Origin: JAEUPI01 sp044222685
GTDB lineage: Bacteria; Pseudomonadota; Gammaproteobacteria; Burkholderiales; Burkholderiaceae_C
Assembly (NCBI GenBank): GCA_044222685.1
Contig: JBGAMU010000019.1
Coordinates: 37,709-101,708, forward strand
Direction of reading: 5' to 3'
DNA: 64,000 nt
Shown in pieces: positions 34,151 through 42,821 of this stretch. Made by a program: the position numbers and the translations under genes. The notes under the pieces were generated by a model. That model had not been told where the DNA came from and made no database searches. It saw nothing but the letters and a program-made list of their open reading frames with translations. Position 1 is the first letter of the stretch, and every line of letters begins with the position of its first letter.

Positions 34151-34909
34151 ATGCACGACTTCGACGATTCCACTTTGTGGCGAATCAGCGAGTTCGAACG
34201 CATCCGCATCGAAACCGGCAACAGCGGCTACGCGAAGCTCGGTGGGCCGACAGTCCTGCCGACCACGCTGGTCAGCGAGTTGGCCCGGCTGGAATACTCG
34301 CCGACCGGATCGGAACCGCTCGAAGTCATCGCCGCATGCATGCGGCACCGGGAGCCTGCGCTCATCTACCTGCAGTACTCCGGCTTGATCTGGCCGATCA
34401 CCGTGTTCCCGCGTGAGCGTCTCTATCATTCGCCGCGCGATATCACGCCCGAACTGCAAAAAGGGGTGCGCGATCTCAGGATTCACAGCGTCGAGCCCCC
34501 CGGTGTGCGCGCCCCAGGCCACTTCATGACTGAGAGGGTCGCCGAGGAAAAGCACTACCGGCGCCTCGACGAGTTGCTCTGGGCGCTCGGATTGCACGGT
34601 CCGCGCGGCACGCTGCTGGGCGAGATCAGCGGAAATGCAGCCTACCGCGTCGCCTCGGATTTCCATGTCGGCACGCTGCCGCTGGCCGGTGCGCTGGGTC
34701 CGGCGTTCACGCGCCTGCGCCGCGAAACGGCGTCGCTGAAGGTCATCGCCAAGTGGCCGGGCATGAACATCGATCGGGCGACGCGCCTGCTCAACTCGCT
34801 GTACCTGCTGTCGGGCCTGATGGTGCTGCGCATGCACCCGGCGGCCCGCAAGGAGCCCTCCACCACGACGGGGCCCGAGTGGCTGTCGTGGATGCGCCGC
34901 AGCCGCTGA
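34151..34909 (+). CDS. Uncharacterised protein inside the riboflavin cluster
   Basis: The 252-residue protein (starting MHDFDDSTLWRISEFERIRI) has no motif I can name. It shows no signal peptide or membrane helix and is mixed alpha/beta. The middle contains LIYLQYSGLIWPITVFPRERLYHSPRDI. The C-terminal ~60 residues (VIAKWPGMNIDRATRLLNSLYLLSGLMVLRM) look like a winged-helix or DUF4388-type small domain. It lies between ribE and ribBX in the same direction, with gaps of 152 and 87 bases, so cotranscription is possible but not certain. No FMN riboswitch is seen near it. I assign no function. Confidence 0.7.
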   Translation: MHDFDDSTLWRISEFERIRIETGNSGYAKLGGPTVLPTTLVSELARLEYSPTGSEPLEVIAACMRHREPALIYLQYSGLIWPITVFPRERLYHSPRDITPELQKGVRDLRIHSVEPPGVRAPGHFMTERVAEEKHYRRLDELLWALGLHGPRGTLLGEISGNAAYRVASDFHVGTLPLAGALGPAFTRLRRETASLKVIAKWPGMNIDRATRLLNSLYLLSGLMVLRMHPAARKEPSTTTGPEWLSWMRRSR

Positions 34910-34996
34910 AGCCGCGATCGGCGCGGCTTGCCGGCTGACTGCGCTGGCATCGCGTCTGCGACATCGGTCGGCGGACCCCCCGCCTACAATCGGTGC

Positions 34997-36097
34997 ATGC
35001 CGATTGCGCCGATTCCCGAACTGGTTGCCGATCTTGCCGCCGGCCGCATGATCATCCTGGTCGACGAGGAGGATCGCGAGAACGAAGGCGATCTGATGCT
35101 CGCGGCCGACCACGTCAGTGCCGAAGGCATCAACTTCATGGCCAAACACGGCCGTGGACTGATCTGTCTGACCCTCACGCGCGAGCGCTGCGAACACCTG
35201 CAACTGCCGCCGATGGCCGCCCGCAATGGCACCGTTCACGGCACCGCGTTCACCGTGTCGATCGAAGCCGCTCGCGGCGTTACCACCGGCATCTCGGCCG
35301 CCGACCGGGCCCGTACGGTCAAGGCAGCGGTCGCCCGCGAGGCCAAGCCGAGCGACCTGGTCCAGCCCGGTCACGTGTTCCCGCTGCAGGCTCAGGATGG
35401 CGGCGTGCTGATGCGCGCCGGCCACACCGAGGCGGGGTGCGACCTGGCGGCGATGGCCGGCCTGACGCCCGCGACGGTGATCTGCGAGATCATGAACGAC
35501 GACGGCAGCATGGCGCGGCTGCCCGATCTGGAGCGCTTCGCCAAGGCCCACAGCCTGAAGATCGGCACCATCGCCGACCTGATCGCCTTTCGCAGCCATA
35601 GCGAAAGCCTGGTGACGCGGGCCGGTGAACGTGAACTGGCCACGCCCGTCGGCACCTTCCACTGCGTGGTCTACCGCGACCGCGGCCACGGTTTGCATCT
35701 GGCGCTCGTCAGGGGCCGTTGGCAGCCGGGCGACGAAGTGACGGTGCGGGTCCACGAACCGTTCACCGCGATCGACCTGCTCGAGACCGACGCCGGCCAG
35801 CACTCGTGGCCGCTGCTGCGAGCGCTGGAGGCGCTGCAGCGCGGACCGAGCGGTGTGGCGGTCCTGCTGAACTGCAATCACGATGCCGGGGTGCTGTTGC
35901 CGCAACTGCTGCAAGCACGCCCGATCGAGGCGCCGTCCGCGCGCTCGGCGCTCGATCTGCGCACCTACGGCATCGGTGCCCAGATCCTGCGCGACCTGGG
36001 CGTGACGCGCATGCGCCTGCTCGGCAGTCCACGCCGCATGCCCAGCATGACTGGCTACGGACTCGAAGTGACCGGGTTCCTCGCGCACACCGACTGA
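34997..36097 (+). CDS. ribB: 3,4-dihydroxy-2-butanone-4-phosphate synthase with degenerate GTP cyclohydrolase II-like domain (RibBX type)
   Basis: The N-terminal ~205 residues are a complete RibB: VDEEDRENEGDLMLAADHV (acidic catalytic loop), GRGLICLTLTRERC, FTVSIEAARGVTTGISAADR and GHTEAGCDLAAMAGL. The C-terminal ~160 residues resemble RibA but lack its three zinc-binding cysteines (the usual GSLRCDCG-type segment is replaced around ETDAGQHSWPLLRALEALQ). This matches the RibBX arrangement described for many Proteobacteria, in which the second domain is not a working cyclohydrolase. A separate ribA is therefore expected elsewhere in the genome. Confidence 0.93.
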   Translation: MPIAPIPELVADLAAGRMIILVDEEDRENEGDLMLAADHVSAEGINFMAKHGRGLICLTLTRERCEHLQLPPMAARNGTVHGTAFTVSIEAARGVTTGISAADRARTVKAAVAREAKPSDLVQPGHVFPLQAQDGGVLMRAGHTEAGCDLAAMAGLTPATVICEIMNDDGSMARLPDLERFAKAHSLKIGTIADLIAFRSHSESLVTRAGERELATPVGTFHCVVYRDRGHGLHLALVRGRWQPGDEVTVRVHEPFTAIDLLETDAGQHSWPLLRALEALQRGPSGVAVLLNCNHDAGVLLPQLLQARPIEAPSARSALDLRTYGIGAQILRDLGVTRMRLLGSPRRMPSMTGYGLEVTGFLAHTD

Positions 36098-36107
36098 AAG
36101 CAGCACC

Positions 36108-36569
36108 ATGCAGATCGCCGACAAGGGCAACAGCGAACCACTCGACGGCGACGGCCTGGTCATCGGCGTCGTGCAGGCGCGCTTCAACGCCGCACTCACC
36201 GACAAGCTGGCGCAAGCCTGCCTGTACGAACTGGCCGCACTCGGCGTCACCGAGAAGCACATCGTCCATATCAAGGTGCCCGGCGCGCTGGAGATCCCGG
36301 TCGCCTTGAAGGCGATGGCCGACAGCGATGACTTCGACGCGCTGGTCGCGATCGGTTGCGTGATTCGCGGCGAGACCTACCACTTCGAGCTGGTCGCCAA
36401 CGAAAGCGGTGCCGGCGTGACGCGCGTGGCGCTCGACCACCAGATTCCCATTGCCAACGCCATTCTCACCGTCGACACCGAGGCGCAGGCCTGGGAACGC
36501 GTTGAGGAGAAAGGGCGTGATGCCGCCCGCGTGGCCGTCGAGATGGCCAACGTGATGGGCGAACTGTGA
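36108..36569 (+). CDS. ribH: 6,7-dimethyl-8-ribityllumazine synthase
   Basis: RibH condenses the RibB product with the RibD pathway product and assembles into icosahedral or smaller shells. The 153-residue protein has VIGVVQARFNAALTDKL, VPGALEIPVALKAMA, DALVAIGCVIRGETYHFELV and IPIANAILTVDTEAQAWERV, all family signatures. It starts 10 bases after ribBX and overlaps nusB by four bases. Confidence 0.96.
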   Translation: MQIADKGNSEPLDGDGLVIGVVQARFNAALTDKLAQACLYELAALGVTEKHIVHIKVPGALEIPVALKAMADSDDFDALVAIGCVIRGETYHFELVANESGAGVTRVALDHQIPIANAILTVDTEAQAWERVEEKGRDAARVAVEMANVMGEL

Positions 36570-37063
36570 GCGACGCACCGGCCAGGAGCACGACGCGGCC
36601 GCGCCGCGCTGGCGCCAAATCGGCCCGCCGACGCTCGCGCGAGCTTGCGCTGCAGGGACTCTACGAATGGCTGGTCGGCCGCGGCGATATCGCGGCGATC
36701 GATGCCCACATGCGCGAGCAGGAAGGCTTCGACAAGTGCGACCGCCTGCACTTCGACGCGCTGCTGCATGGTTGTGCCGGCGGGCTTGCCGAGCTGGATA
36801 CCCTGCTGCTGCGGCACATCGACCGCAAGACGAGCGAGCTGTCGCCGGTGGAGCATGCGGTGCTGCTGATCGGCGGCTACGAACTGCAGCACTGCGTCGA
36901 TGTGCCCTACAAGGTCGCCATCAACGAGGCGGTGGAACTGGCCAAGACCTACGGCGGCACCGACGGCCACAAGTACGTGAACGGCGTGCTCGACCATCTG
37001 GCGCCGGAGCTGCGCGCCGTCGAGGTCCAGTCCGCTCGCGCGGCACGCGCGTCTCCTGCCTGA
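36566..37063 (+). CDS. nusB: Transcription antitermination factor NusB
   Basis: NusB binds boxA RNA with NusE during rRNA antitermination. The 165-residue protein has ARRRSRELALQGLYEWLVG at the N-terminus and the C-terminal LLIGGYELQHCVDVPYKVAINEAVELAKTYGG-type segment (two conserved blocks) and HKYVNGVLDHL. The start is GTG 36566, overlapping the ribH stop (GTGA). ribH-nusB linkage is common in Proteobacteria. Confidence 0.95.
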   Translation: MSDAPARSTTRPRRAGAKSARRRSRELALQGLYEWLVGRGDIAAIDAHMREQEGFDKCDRLHFDALLHGCAGGLAELDTLLLRHIDRKTSELSPVEHAVLLIGGYELQHCVDVPYKVAINEAVELAKTYGGTDGHKYVNGVLDHLAPELRAVEVQSARAARASPA

Positions 37064-37072
37064 GGCGCCACG

Positions 37073-38263
37073 ATGAAGACCGCGCGCCGGCTCGACCACA
37101 TCGAGCCGTTCTACGTGATGGAGTGTGCCAAGCTGGCTTTCGAGATCGGCGCCAGCGCGGCCTGCGATCCCGCACGCGGTGGCACGCCGATGATCTACCT
37201 GAACATCGGCGAACCCGACTTCGGTGCGGCCCCTCGCGTGCGCGAGGCGGCCTGCCGCGCCATTGCCGAGGGTCGCACCCACTACACGCAAGCCACCGGA
37301 CTGCCCGAGCTGCGCGAGCGCATCAGCCAGTGGTACCGGCAGCGGTTCGGCCTGCGCGTGCCGGCCGAGCGCATTGTCGTCACGGCTGGCGCGTCGGCGG
37401 CGCTGCAGCTGGTGTGCACGGCGCTGTTCGAGGCGGGTGACGAAGTGCTAATGCCCGACCCGTGTTATCCGTGCAACCGACACTTCGTCGCCGCCACCGA
37501 CGCGCAGCCACGGCTGCTGCGCACCAGCACCGGCACGCGCTTCCAGCTCGACGCACTGGCGGTGCGGCAGGCCTGGAACGCTGCCACCCGCGGCATGCTG
37601 CTCGCGTCACCATCGAACCCCACCGGCACCTCGATCGCGCCGGACGAGCTCGGCCGCATTGTCGACATCGCACGCCAACACCGCGGTGTCTGCATCGTCG
37701 ACGAGATCTACCTCGGTCTCAGCTATGACGACACCTATGCGCACAGCGTGCTGCGCTGGGCCGAGGGCGACGACGACTGCGTGGTCTCGGTCAACAGCTT
37801 TTCCAAGTACTTCGGCATGACCGGCTGGCGTCTCGGCTGGCTGGTCCTGCCGCAGTCGCTGGTGTCGTCGGTCGAACGGCTGGCGCAGAACCTCTACATC
37901 TGTCCGTCGACGATTGCGCAGCTTGCGGCACTGGCCTGCTTCGACAAGGCCTCGATCGATGAATTCGAGCGACGCCGCGCCGAACTGCGGGTTCGGCGCG
38001 ATTACTGCGTGTCGGCGCTCGCCTCGCTCGGGCTGCCGGCACCGGTGCCGCCAGACGGCGCGTTCTACGCGTATGCCGATTGCTCGCGGCATGCCGACAA
38101 CAGCTGGGACTTCTGCCTCGACATGATGCGAAAGGCGCACGTCGCGCTGACACCGGGGCGTGACTTCGGCCGGCACGATACGCAGCGTTATCTGCGCTTG
38201 TCATTCGCCAGCTCGATGGCGCAGCTCGAGGAAGCGATGGCCCGGCTCAAGCAGGCGCTGTGA
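37073..38263 (+). CDS. PLP-dependent class I/II aminotransferase
   Basis: The 396-residue protein is a fold-type I aminotransferase of the aspartate/aromatic group. It has IYLNIGEPDFGAAPRVREAA, THYTQATGLPELRERISQWY, the PLP-anchoring Lys245 in VNSFSKYFGMTGWRLGW, ILLASPSNPTG-like PSNPTGTSIAP, and the C-terminal Arg in LRLSFASSMAQLEEAMARL. The substrate is uncertain (aspartate, alanine/valine or aromatic). It is nine bases from nusB and often sits downstream of it in Burkholderiales. Confidence 0.9.
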   Translation: MKTARRLDHIEPFYVMECAKLAFEIGASAACDPARGGTPMIYLNIGEPDFGAAPRVREAACRAIAEGRTHYTQATGLPELRERISQWYRQRFGLRVPAERIVVTAGASAALQLVCTALFEAGDEVLMPDPCYPCNRHFVAATDAQPRLLRTSTGTRFQLDALAVRQAWNAATRGMLLASPSNPTGTSIAPDELGRIVDIARQHRGVCIVDEIYLGLSYDDTYAHSVLRWAEGDDDCVVSVNSFSKYFGMTGWRLGWLVLPQSLVSSVERLAQNLYICPSTIAQLAALACFDKASIDEFERRRAELRVRRDYCVSALASLGLPAPVPPDGAFYAYADCSRHADNSWDFCLDMMRKAHVALTPGRDFGRHDTQRYLRLSFASSMAQLEEAMARLKQAL

Positions 38264-38384
38264 ACACCCCTCGTGACATTTGCCCATCGGCCGGACGCCG
38301 GAGCGTGACAAGGCGTTAACGACACGCACTACCCCACGCTTTTTGTCGCGAGCACGGCGGTGACAGCGCCTAAGCTCCGTCGTC

Positions 38385-39980
38385 GTGAATGCCTCGACAG
38401 ACCGGCACGAGCCGCCTCAACGCGACGAGCAGCCCGGCAGACCCCAACCCGTCGATCTGAACCCAGCCGATTCGCCCGAGTCATCACCCTCGAGTGTCGG
38501 CAGCGGAGCCGACTCGGCCACCGACGATGCGTCGGCACAGCCGCTGACGATCGGCCATATCGGCCGCTACGCCCTGAAGCAGCGGCTCGGCGAAGGCGGG
38601 CTGGGCACGGTCTACGCGGCCTACGACCCGATCCTGTCGCGCACCATCGCGGTCAAGACGCTGCACCTGAGCGCCGTGGAGGGTGACCGCGCCGCGCTCG
38701 ACGCGCTGTTCCTCAACGAGGCACGCGCCGCGGCCGGCCTGAACCACCCCAACATCGTGACGGTGTACGACGCCGGCCTGTCCGAACAAGGCGTCTACAT
38801 CGCGATGGAGCGCCTGCGCGGCCGCGACCTGCGCCAGCTGATGGCCAACAACTGGCGGCCCGACATCGTGCAGACGGTGCAGATCGTTCGCCGCGTGGCC
38901 GACGCACTGTCGTACGCGCACACCAAGGGCGTGATCCACTGCGACATCAAGCCGGCCAACATCTTCATGGTCGGCCGCACGCTGCCCAAGGTAGTGGACT
39001 TCGGTATCGCGCGCGTCGCGCACGGCCAGGTGATTCCGGCCCTCGAAGGCATGGTGGCCGGCTCGCCGCACTACCTGGCGCCCGAACAGCTGCGCGGCGA
39101 GACGGTCGATCGCCGTTGCGACGTCTATTCATTGGGCGTCGTGCTCTACGAGCTGCTGGCACAGCGCAAGGCCTTCAATGGCCAGTCGCTGGCGGAGATC
39201 GTCGACGCTGTCCAGCATTCGAATCCGCCGCCGGTGCATGACGTGCGCCCCGAGGTGCCCGCGTCGCTGTCACGCATCGTGCAGCAGGCCATGGCCCGCG
39301 AGCCGGCGCAACGCTACCGTTCGGCGCGCCATCTCAGCCGCGACCTGCGCGACTGGCTCGAGGCCGAGGGCGACCTCGTCGGCGACGATGCCGCCGCGCC
39401 GCGGCTGTGGCAGCGGCCGATCGTCACCACGACCGCGACGATTGCCATCGCGCTGGCCGCGGGCGCGTGGTGGTTCTGGAACGATTCGACGAGTCACCCT
39501 GCCGCCGAGGAGTCACTGGCGACGGCAGCGCCCCTGCTGGTGGGGGCGCAGCCGCCGGCTGTGCCAGCTGTTGCCTTGTTGCCAGCCGATCCGGCACGCG
39601 CCGATGCCGGCGCGGCCGCCCCCGCAGCCCTCCACACGCCACCCGCGCGAGCCGAGCCCGACAAGCAAGCCAGGCGTCCACCCGCGGAAACGACATCTCG
39701 CGAACGCCAGGCCCGCCCGGCCGTCAAGGCGCAGTCATCCGTTGCGCAGAGCAAGCCGGCCGTCGTCGCCAACGGTGTGGTGCAGCTGGCGATCACGCCG
39801 TGGGGCCAGATCGAAGTGGACGGTGCCGCGGCGGGCGTGACGCCGCCCCTGGCGCGGCTGTCGCTGTCGGTCGGCGATCACGTGGTCACCGTGCGCAACG
39901 AGGACTTCCCGCCTTTCACGACCACCGTCCGCGTCACGGCGGATCAACCGGTGGTCGTGCGGCATCGATTCGGTTCGTGA
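38385..39980 (+). CDS. Membrane-anchored serine/threonine protein kinase with C-terminal PEGA domain
   Basis: The 531-residue protein has an intrinsically disordered, acidic and Pro-rich N-terminus (1-55) and a Hanks-type kinase domain (61-325). The kinase shows the glycine loop GEGGLGTV (69-76), Lys91, catalytic HCDIKPAN (His185-Asn192), Asp205-Phe-Gly and APE at 232-234. The HRD arginine is replaced by Cys, so it is a non-RD kinase. A transmembrane helix is at about 346-364, then a Pro/Ala-rich linker and a PEGA-like domain (VQLAITPWGQIEVDGAAAG). The start is GTG 38385. The TssQ-like lipoprotein 10 bases downstream suggests a shared role. Confidence 0.9.
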   Translation: MNASTDRHEPPQRDEQPGRPQPVDLNPADSPESSPSSVGSGADSATDDASAQPLTIGHIGRYALKQRLGEGGLGTVYAAYDPILSRTIAVKTLHLSAVEGDRAALDALFLNEARAAAGLNHPNIVTVYDAGLSEQGVYIAMERLRGRDLRQLMANNWRPDIVQTVQIVRRVADALSYAHTKGVIHCDIKPANIFMVGRTLPKVVDFGIARVAHGQVIPALEGMVAGSPHYLAPEQLRGETVDRRCDVYSLGVVLYELLAQRKAFNGQSLAEIVDAVQHSNPPPVHDVRPEVPASLSRIVQQAMAREPAQRYRSARHLSRDLRDWLEAEGDLVGDDAAAPRLWQRPIVTTTATIAIALAAGAWWFWNDSTSHPAAEESLATAAPLLVGAQPPAVPAVALLPADPARADAGAAAPAALHTPPARAEPDKQARRPPAETTSRERQARPAVKAQSSVAQSKPAVVANGVVQLAITPWGQIEVDGAAAGVTPPLARLSLSVGDHVVTVRNEDFPPFTTTVRVTADQPVVVRHRFGS

Positions 39981-39990
39981 GGAGGGCGCG

Positions 39991-40389
39991 ATGAAACCCG
40001 CATGTGGCTCGATAGGGATCCCGCTGGCGCTGGCCGCGACGCTGCTGCTGGGCGGCTGCGCGGCACCGCTGCCGTCGGCTGGCCTGGCCGAAGTCATCGA
40101 GCGCCCCGCCGAGCGCGCACTGCTCACCGGCATGCGGGCCTACGACGACGCCCAGTATCCGCAAGCCGAACGCGCGCTCAGCACCGCGCTGGGCGCCGGC
40201 CTGACCAGCCCCAAGGACCGCGCCAACGCGCACAAGCTGCTGGCGTTCATCTACTGCACCAGCAGCCGTCCGACGGAATGCGAGGCCTCGTTCCGCGCGG
40301 CGCGCGAGGCGGACCCGGCCTTCGTGCTGAGCCGCTCCGAAGCCGGCCATCCGGCGTGGGGCCCGGTGTATCGGCGCATGACCAACTAG
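39991..40389 (+). CDS. TPR-type lipoprotein resembling T6SS-associated TssQ
   Basis: The 132-residue protein has a lipoprotein signal (LAATLLLGGCAAP, lipidated Cys near 24). A short TPR follows: GMRAYDDAQYPQAERALSTA, NAHKLLAFIYCTSSRPTECE, FRAAREADPAF, and the ending EAGHPAWGPVYRR. The HKLLAFIYC ... CEASFRAAREADPAF ... GHPAWGPV pattern is that of the TssQ family of T6SS-associated lipoproteins in Burkholderiales. No other T6SS gene is in the window, so the link rests on similarity only. It is probably cotranscribed with the kinase. Confidence 0.75.
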   Translation: MKPACGSIGIPLALAATLLLGGCAAPLPSAGLAEVIERPAERALLTGMRAYDDAQYPQAERALSTALGAGLTSPKDRANAHKLLAFIYCTSSRPTECEASFRAAREADPAFVLSRSEAGHPAWGPVYRRMTN

Positions 40390-40422
40390 CGGACTTCGCT
40401 CACGTATCATCCACGTGAGCCC

Positions 40423-40833
40423 ATGTCCGCTGCCGCCGAACCGCTCTATCGCCACCCGGTGCGGGTCTATTGGGAAGACACCGACGCCGGAGGCATCGTC
40501 TTCTACGCCAACTACCTGAAGTTCTTCGAGCGGGCGCGCACCGAATGGCTGCGCAGCCTGGGCATCGGGCAGCAGGCGATGCGCGATCGGACCGGCGCGA
40601 TGTTCGTCGTCAGCGACGCGTCGATCCAATTCCGGGCGCCCGCCCGGCTGGACGATCAGCTAGACGTCACGGTCGACGTGCATCACGCGGCTCGCGTATC
40701 GCTGGTACTGCGCCAGCAGGCGCTTCGCCAAGGTGAACTATTGGCCGGGGGCGAGATCCGAATTGCGTGCGTCGACGCCGCTACGCTGCGGCTGCGCCGC
40801 ATTCCCGACGACATCCTGCAACGCCTGCAATGA
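40423..40833 (+). CDS. ybgC: Tol-Pal-associated acyl-CoA thioesterase YbgC
   Basis: The 136-residue hot-dog-fold thioesterase has the signature VYWEDTDAGGIVFYANYLKF with catalytic Asp, then FERARTEWLRSLG and VSDASIQFRAPARLDDQLDV. YbgC is regularly the first gene of the tol-pal cluster. The stop overlaps tolQ (ATGA). Confidence 0.94.
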   Translation: MSAAAEPLYRHPVRVYWEDTDAGGIVFYANYLKFFERARTEWLRSLGIGQQAMRDRTGAMFVVSDASIQFRAPARLDDQLDVTVDVHHAARVSLVLRQQALRQGELLAGGEIRIACVDAATLRLRRIPDDILQRLQ

Positions 40834-41522
40834 ACCAAGACCTCTCGATCATCCAGTTGGTGTTGCACGCGAGCTTCGTGGTGCATCTGGGCATGGTGGG
40901 ACTGCTGGCCGAGTCGCTGGTCAGCTGGTCGATGATCATCGGCAAGGTGTTCGGCCAGAAGCGCGTGCGCCAGCTCAACGACAGCTTCGAGCGCGAATTC
41001 TGGTCCGGCAAGAACCTGGCCGAGCTCAATCAGAACGCCGGCGCCAAGCATGCCAGCGCGCCGATGGAGCGCATCTTTGCCTCCGGCATGCGCGAGTTCC
41101 TCAAGCTGCGCGAACGCCACCTCGATGCGGTGGCTCAGCTCGACGGGGCCCGGCGCGCCATGCGGGCCAGCTTCCAGCGCGAGCTCGACACCATCGAGGG
41201 CAACCTCGGTTTCCTGGCATCGGTGGGCTCGGTGAGCCCCTATGTCGGCCTGTTCGGCACGGTGTGGGGCATCATGCACGCGTTCGTCGGCCTGTCGAAC
41301 TTGCAGCAGGTGACACTCGCCACGGTGGCGCCGGGCATCGCCGAGGCGCTGGTCGCCACCGCGATCGGCCTGTTCGCCGCTATTCCTGCGGTGGTGGCCT
41401 ACAACCGCTTCGCGCGCGACATCGACCGCATCGCGACCCAGCTCGAGACCTTCATCGAGGAGTTCCTCAACATCCTGCAGCGCAACGCCGGCGCGCCATC
41501 GGCCGCGCCGCGGCCGAGCTGA
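40830..41522 (+). CDS. tolQ: Tol-Pal system proton channel subunit TolQ
   Basis: TolQ forms the inner-membrane motor with TolR and energises TolA. The 230-residue protein has three predicted membrane helices: one near residues 10-35, and two in SPYVGLFGTVWGIMHAFVGL and APGIAEALVATAIGLFAAIP (MotA/TolQ/ExbB domain). The start ATG 40830 overlaps the ybgC stop. Confidence 0.95.
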   Translation: MNQDLSIIQLVLHASFVVHLGMVGLLAESLVSWSMIIGKVFGQKRVRQLNDSFEREFWSGKNLAELNQNAGAKHASAPMERIFASGMREFLKLRERHLDAVAQLDGARRAMRASFQRELDTIEGNLGFLASVGSVSPYVGLFGTVWGIMHAFVGLSNLQQVTLATVAPGIAEALVATAIGLFAAIPAVVAYNRFARDIDRIATQLETFIEEFLNILQRNAGAPSAAPRPS

Positions 41523-41528
41523 TCCGCC

Positions 41529-41954
<426 letters not shown>

Positions 41955-41963
41955 TTGCTCCGA

Positions 41964-42818
41964 ATGGCCATGGACAGCACGCTCAAGCGCCACGATGGTC
42001 TGATGCCGCAGCGCGTCGACGGCATGCGCCAGGGCACGGCGCTGGCGCTGGTCGTACACATCGGGTTGATCGTCGCGCTCGCGTTCGGCGTCTCGTGGCG
42101 CAGCCAGACACCGGCCGGCGTCAGCGCCGAGCTGTGGGCCGCAGTGCCGCAGCTGGCGGCGCCTGCTGTCGTCGAGCCGACGCCTGCGCCGGTGGCCAAG
42201 CCGTTTCCGCCGCCGCCCGTGCCCAAGGCCGTCGAGCCGCCGCCCAAGCCCTCGCCCACCGACGCGCAGATCGCCATCGAACGCGAGAAGGCCGATCGCC
42301 TGCGCAAGGAGCAGGAGCGCAAGGAGCTCGAACGGCTCGAGCACGAAAAGGCCGAGAAGCTGGCCGCACAGCAGAAGCGTGAGCGCGAACTCGAACAGAA
42401 GCGCGAGCGCGAACTCGAGCAGAAGCGCCAGAAGGAAGAAGAGGTCCGCATCGCCAAGCTGCGCGACGAAAATCTGAAGCGTGCACTCGGCGAGGCTGGC
42501 GGCACCGGCGCGCCGAGCTCCACCGGCACGGCCGCCCGTGAGGCCGGGCCGTCGGCCAGCTATGCGGGCCGGATCAAGGCCTACATCAAGCCCAAGATCC
42601 TGCTGACTGACGAGATACCGGGCAATCCGACCGCCGAAGTCGAGGTGCGGTGCGGCCCCGACGGCACCATCATCAATCGACGCCTGCTCAAGTCCAGTGG
42701 CCAGAAGGCCTGGGACGATGCGGTGCTGCGCGCGATCGACCGCGCCGAGGTGCTGCCACGCGACACCGATGGCCGCGTACCGGGCACGATGGTCATCGAG
42801 TTCCGCCCGCGCGAATAG
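41964..42818 (+). CDS. tolA: Cell envelope integrity protein TolA
   Basis: The 284-residue protein has an N-terminal membrane helix (ALALVVHIGLIVALAFGVSW) and a Pro-rich stretch. A long charged Lys/Glu/Arg coiled coil follows (including the tandem RELEQKRE repeats near residues 140-155), then a C-terminal TonB/TolA-like domain (IKAYIKPKILLTDEIPGNPT, VEVRCGPDGTIINRRLLKSS). The ATG at 41964 is used; a second ATG follows two codons later. tolB and pal, which normally come next, are absent here. Confidence 0.93.
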   Translation: MAMDSTLKRHDGLMPQRVDGMRQGTALALVVHIGLIVALAFGVSWRSQTPAGVSAELWAAVPQLAAPAVVEPTPAPVAKPFPPPPVPKAVEPPPKPSPTDAQIAIEREKADRLRKEQERKELERLEHEKAEKLAAQQKRERELEQKRERELEQKRQKEEEVRIAKLRDENLKRALGEAGGTGAPSSTGTAAREAGPSASYAGRIKAYIKPKILLTDEIPGNPTAEVEVRCGPDGTIINRRLLKSSGQKAWDDAVLRAIDRAEVLPRDTDGRVPGTMVIEFRPRE

Positions 42819-42821
42819 GCG

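Noticed and set aside
34910..34996. Possible FMN riboswitch ahead of ribBX
   Set aside because: The 87-base gap and the 152-base gap before the unknown gene lack the conserved RFN blocks, and both are too short or unstructured for the element.
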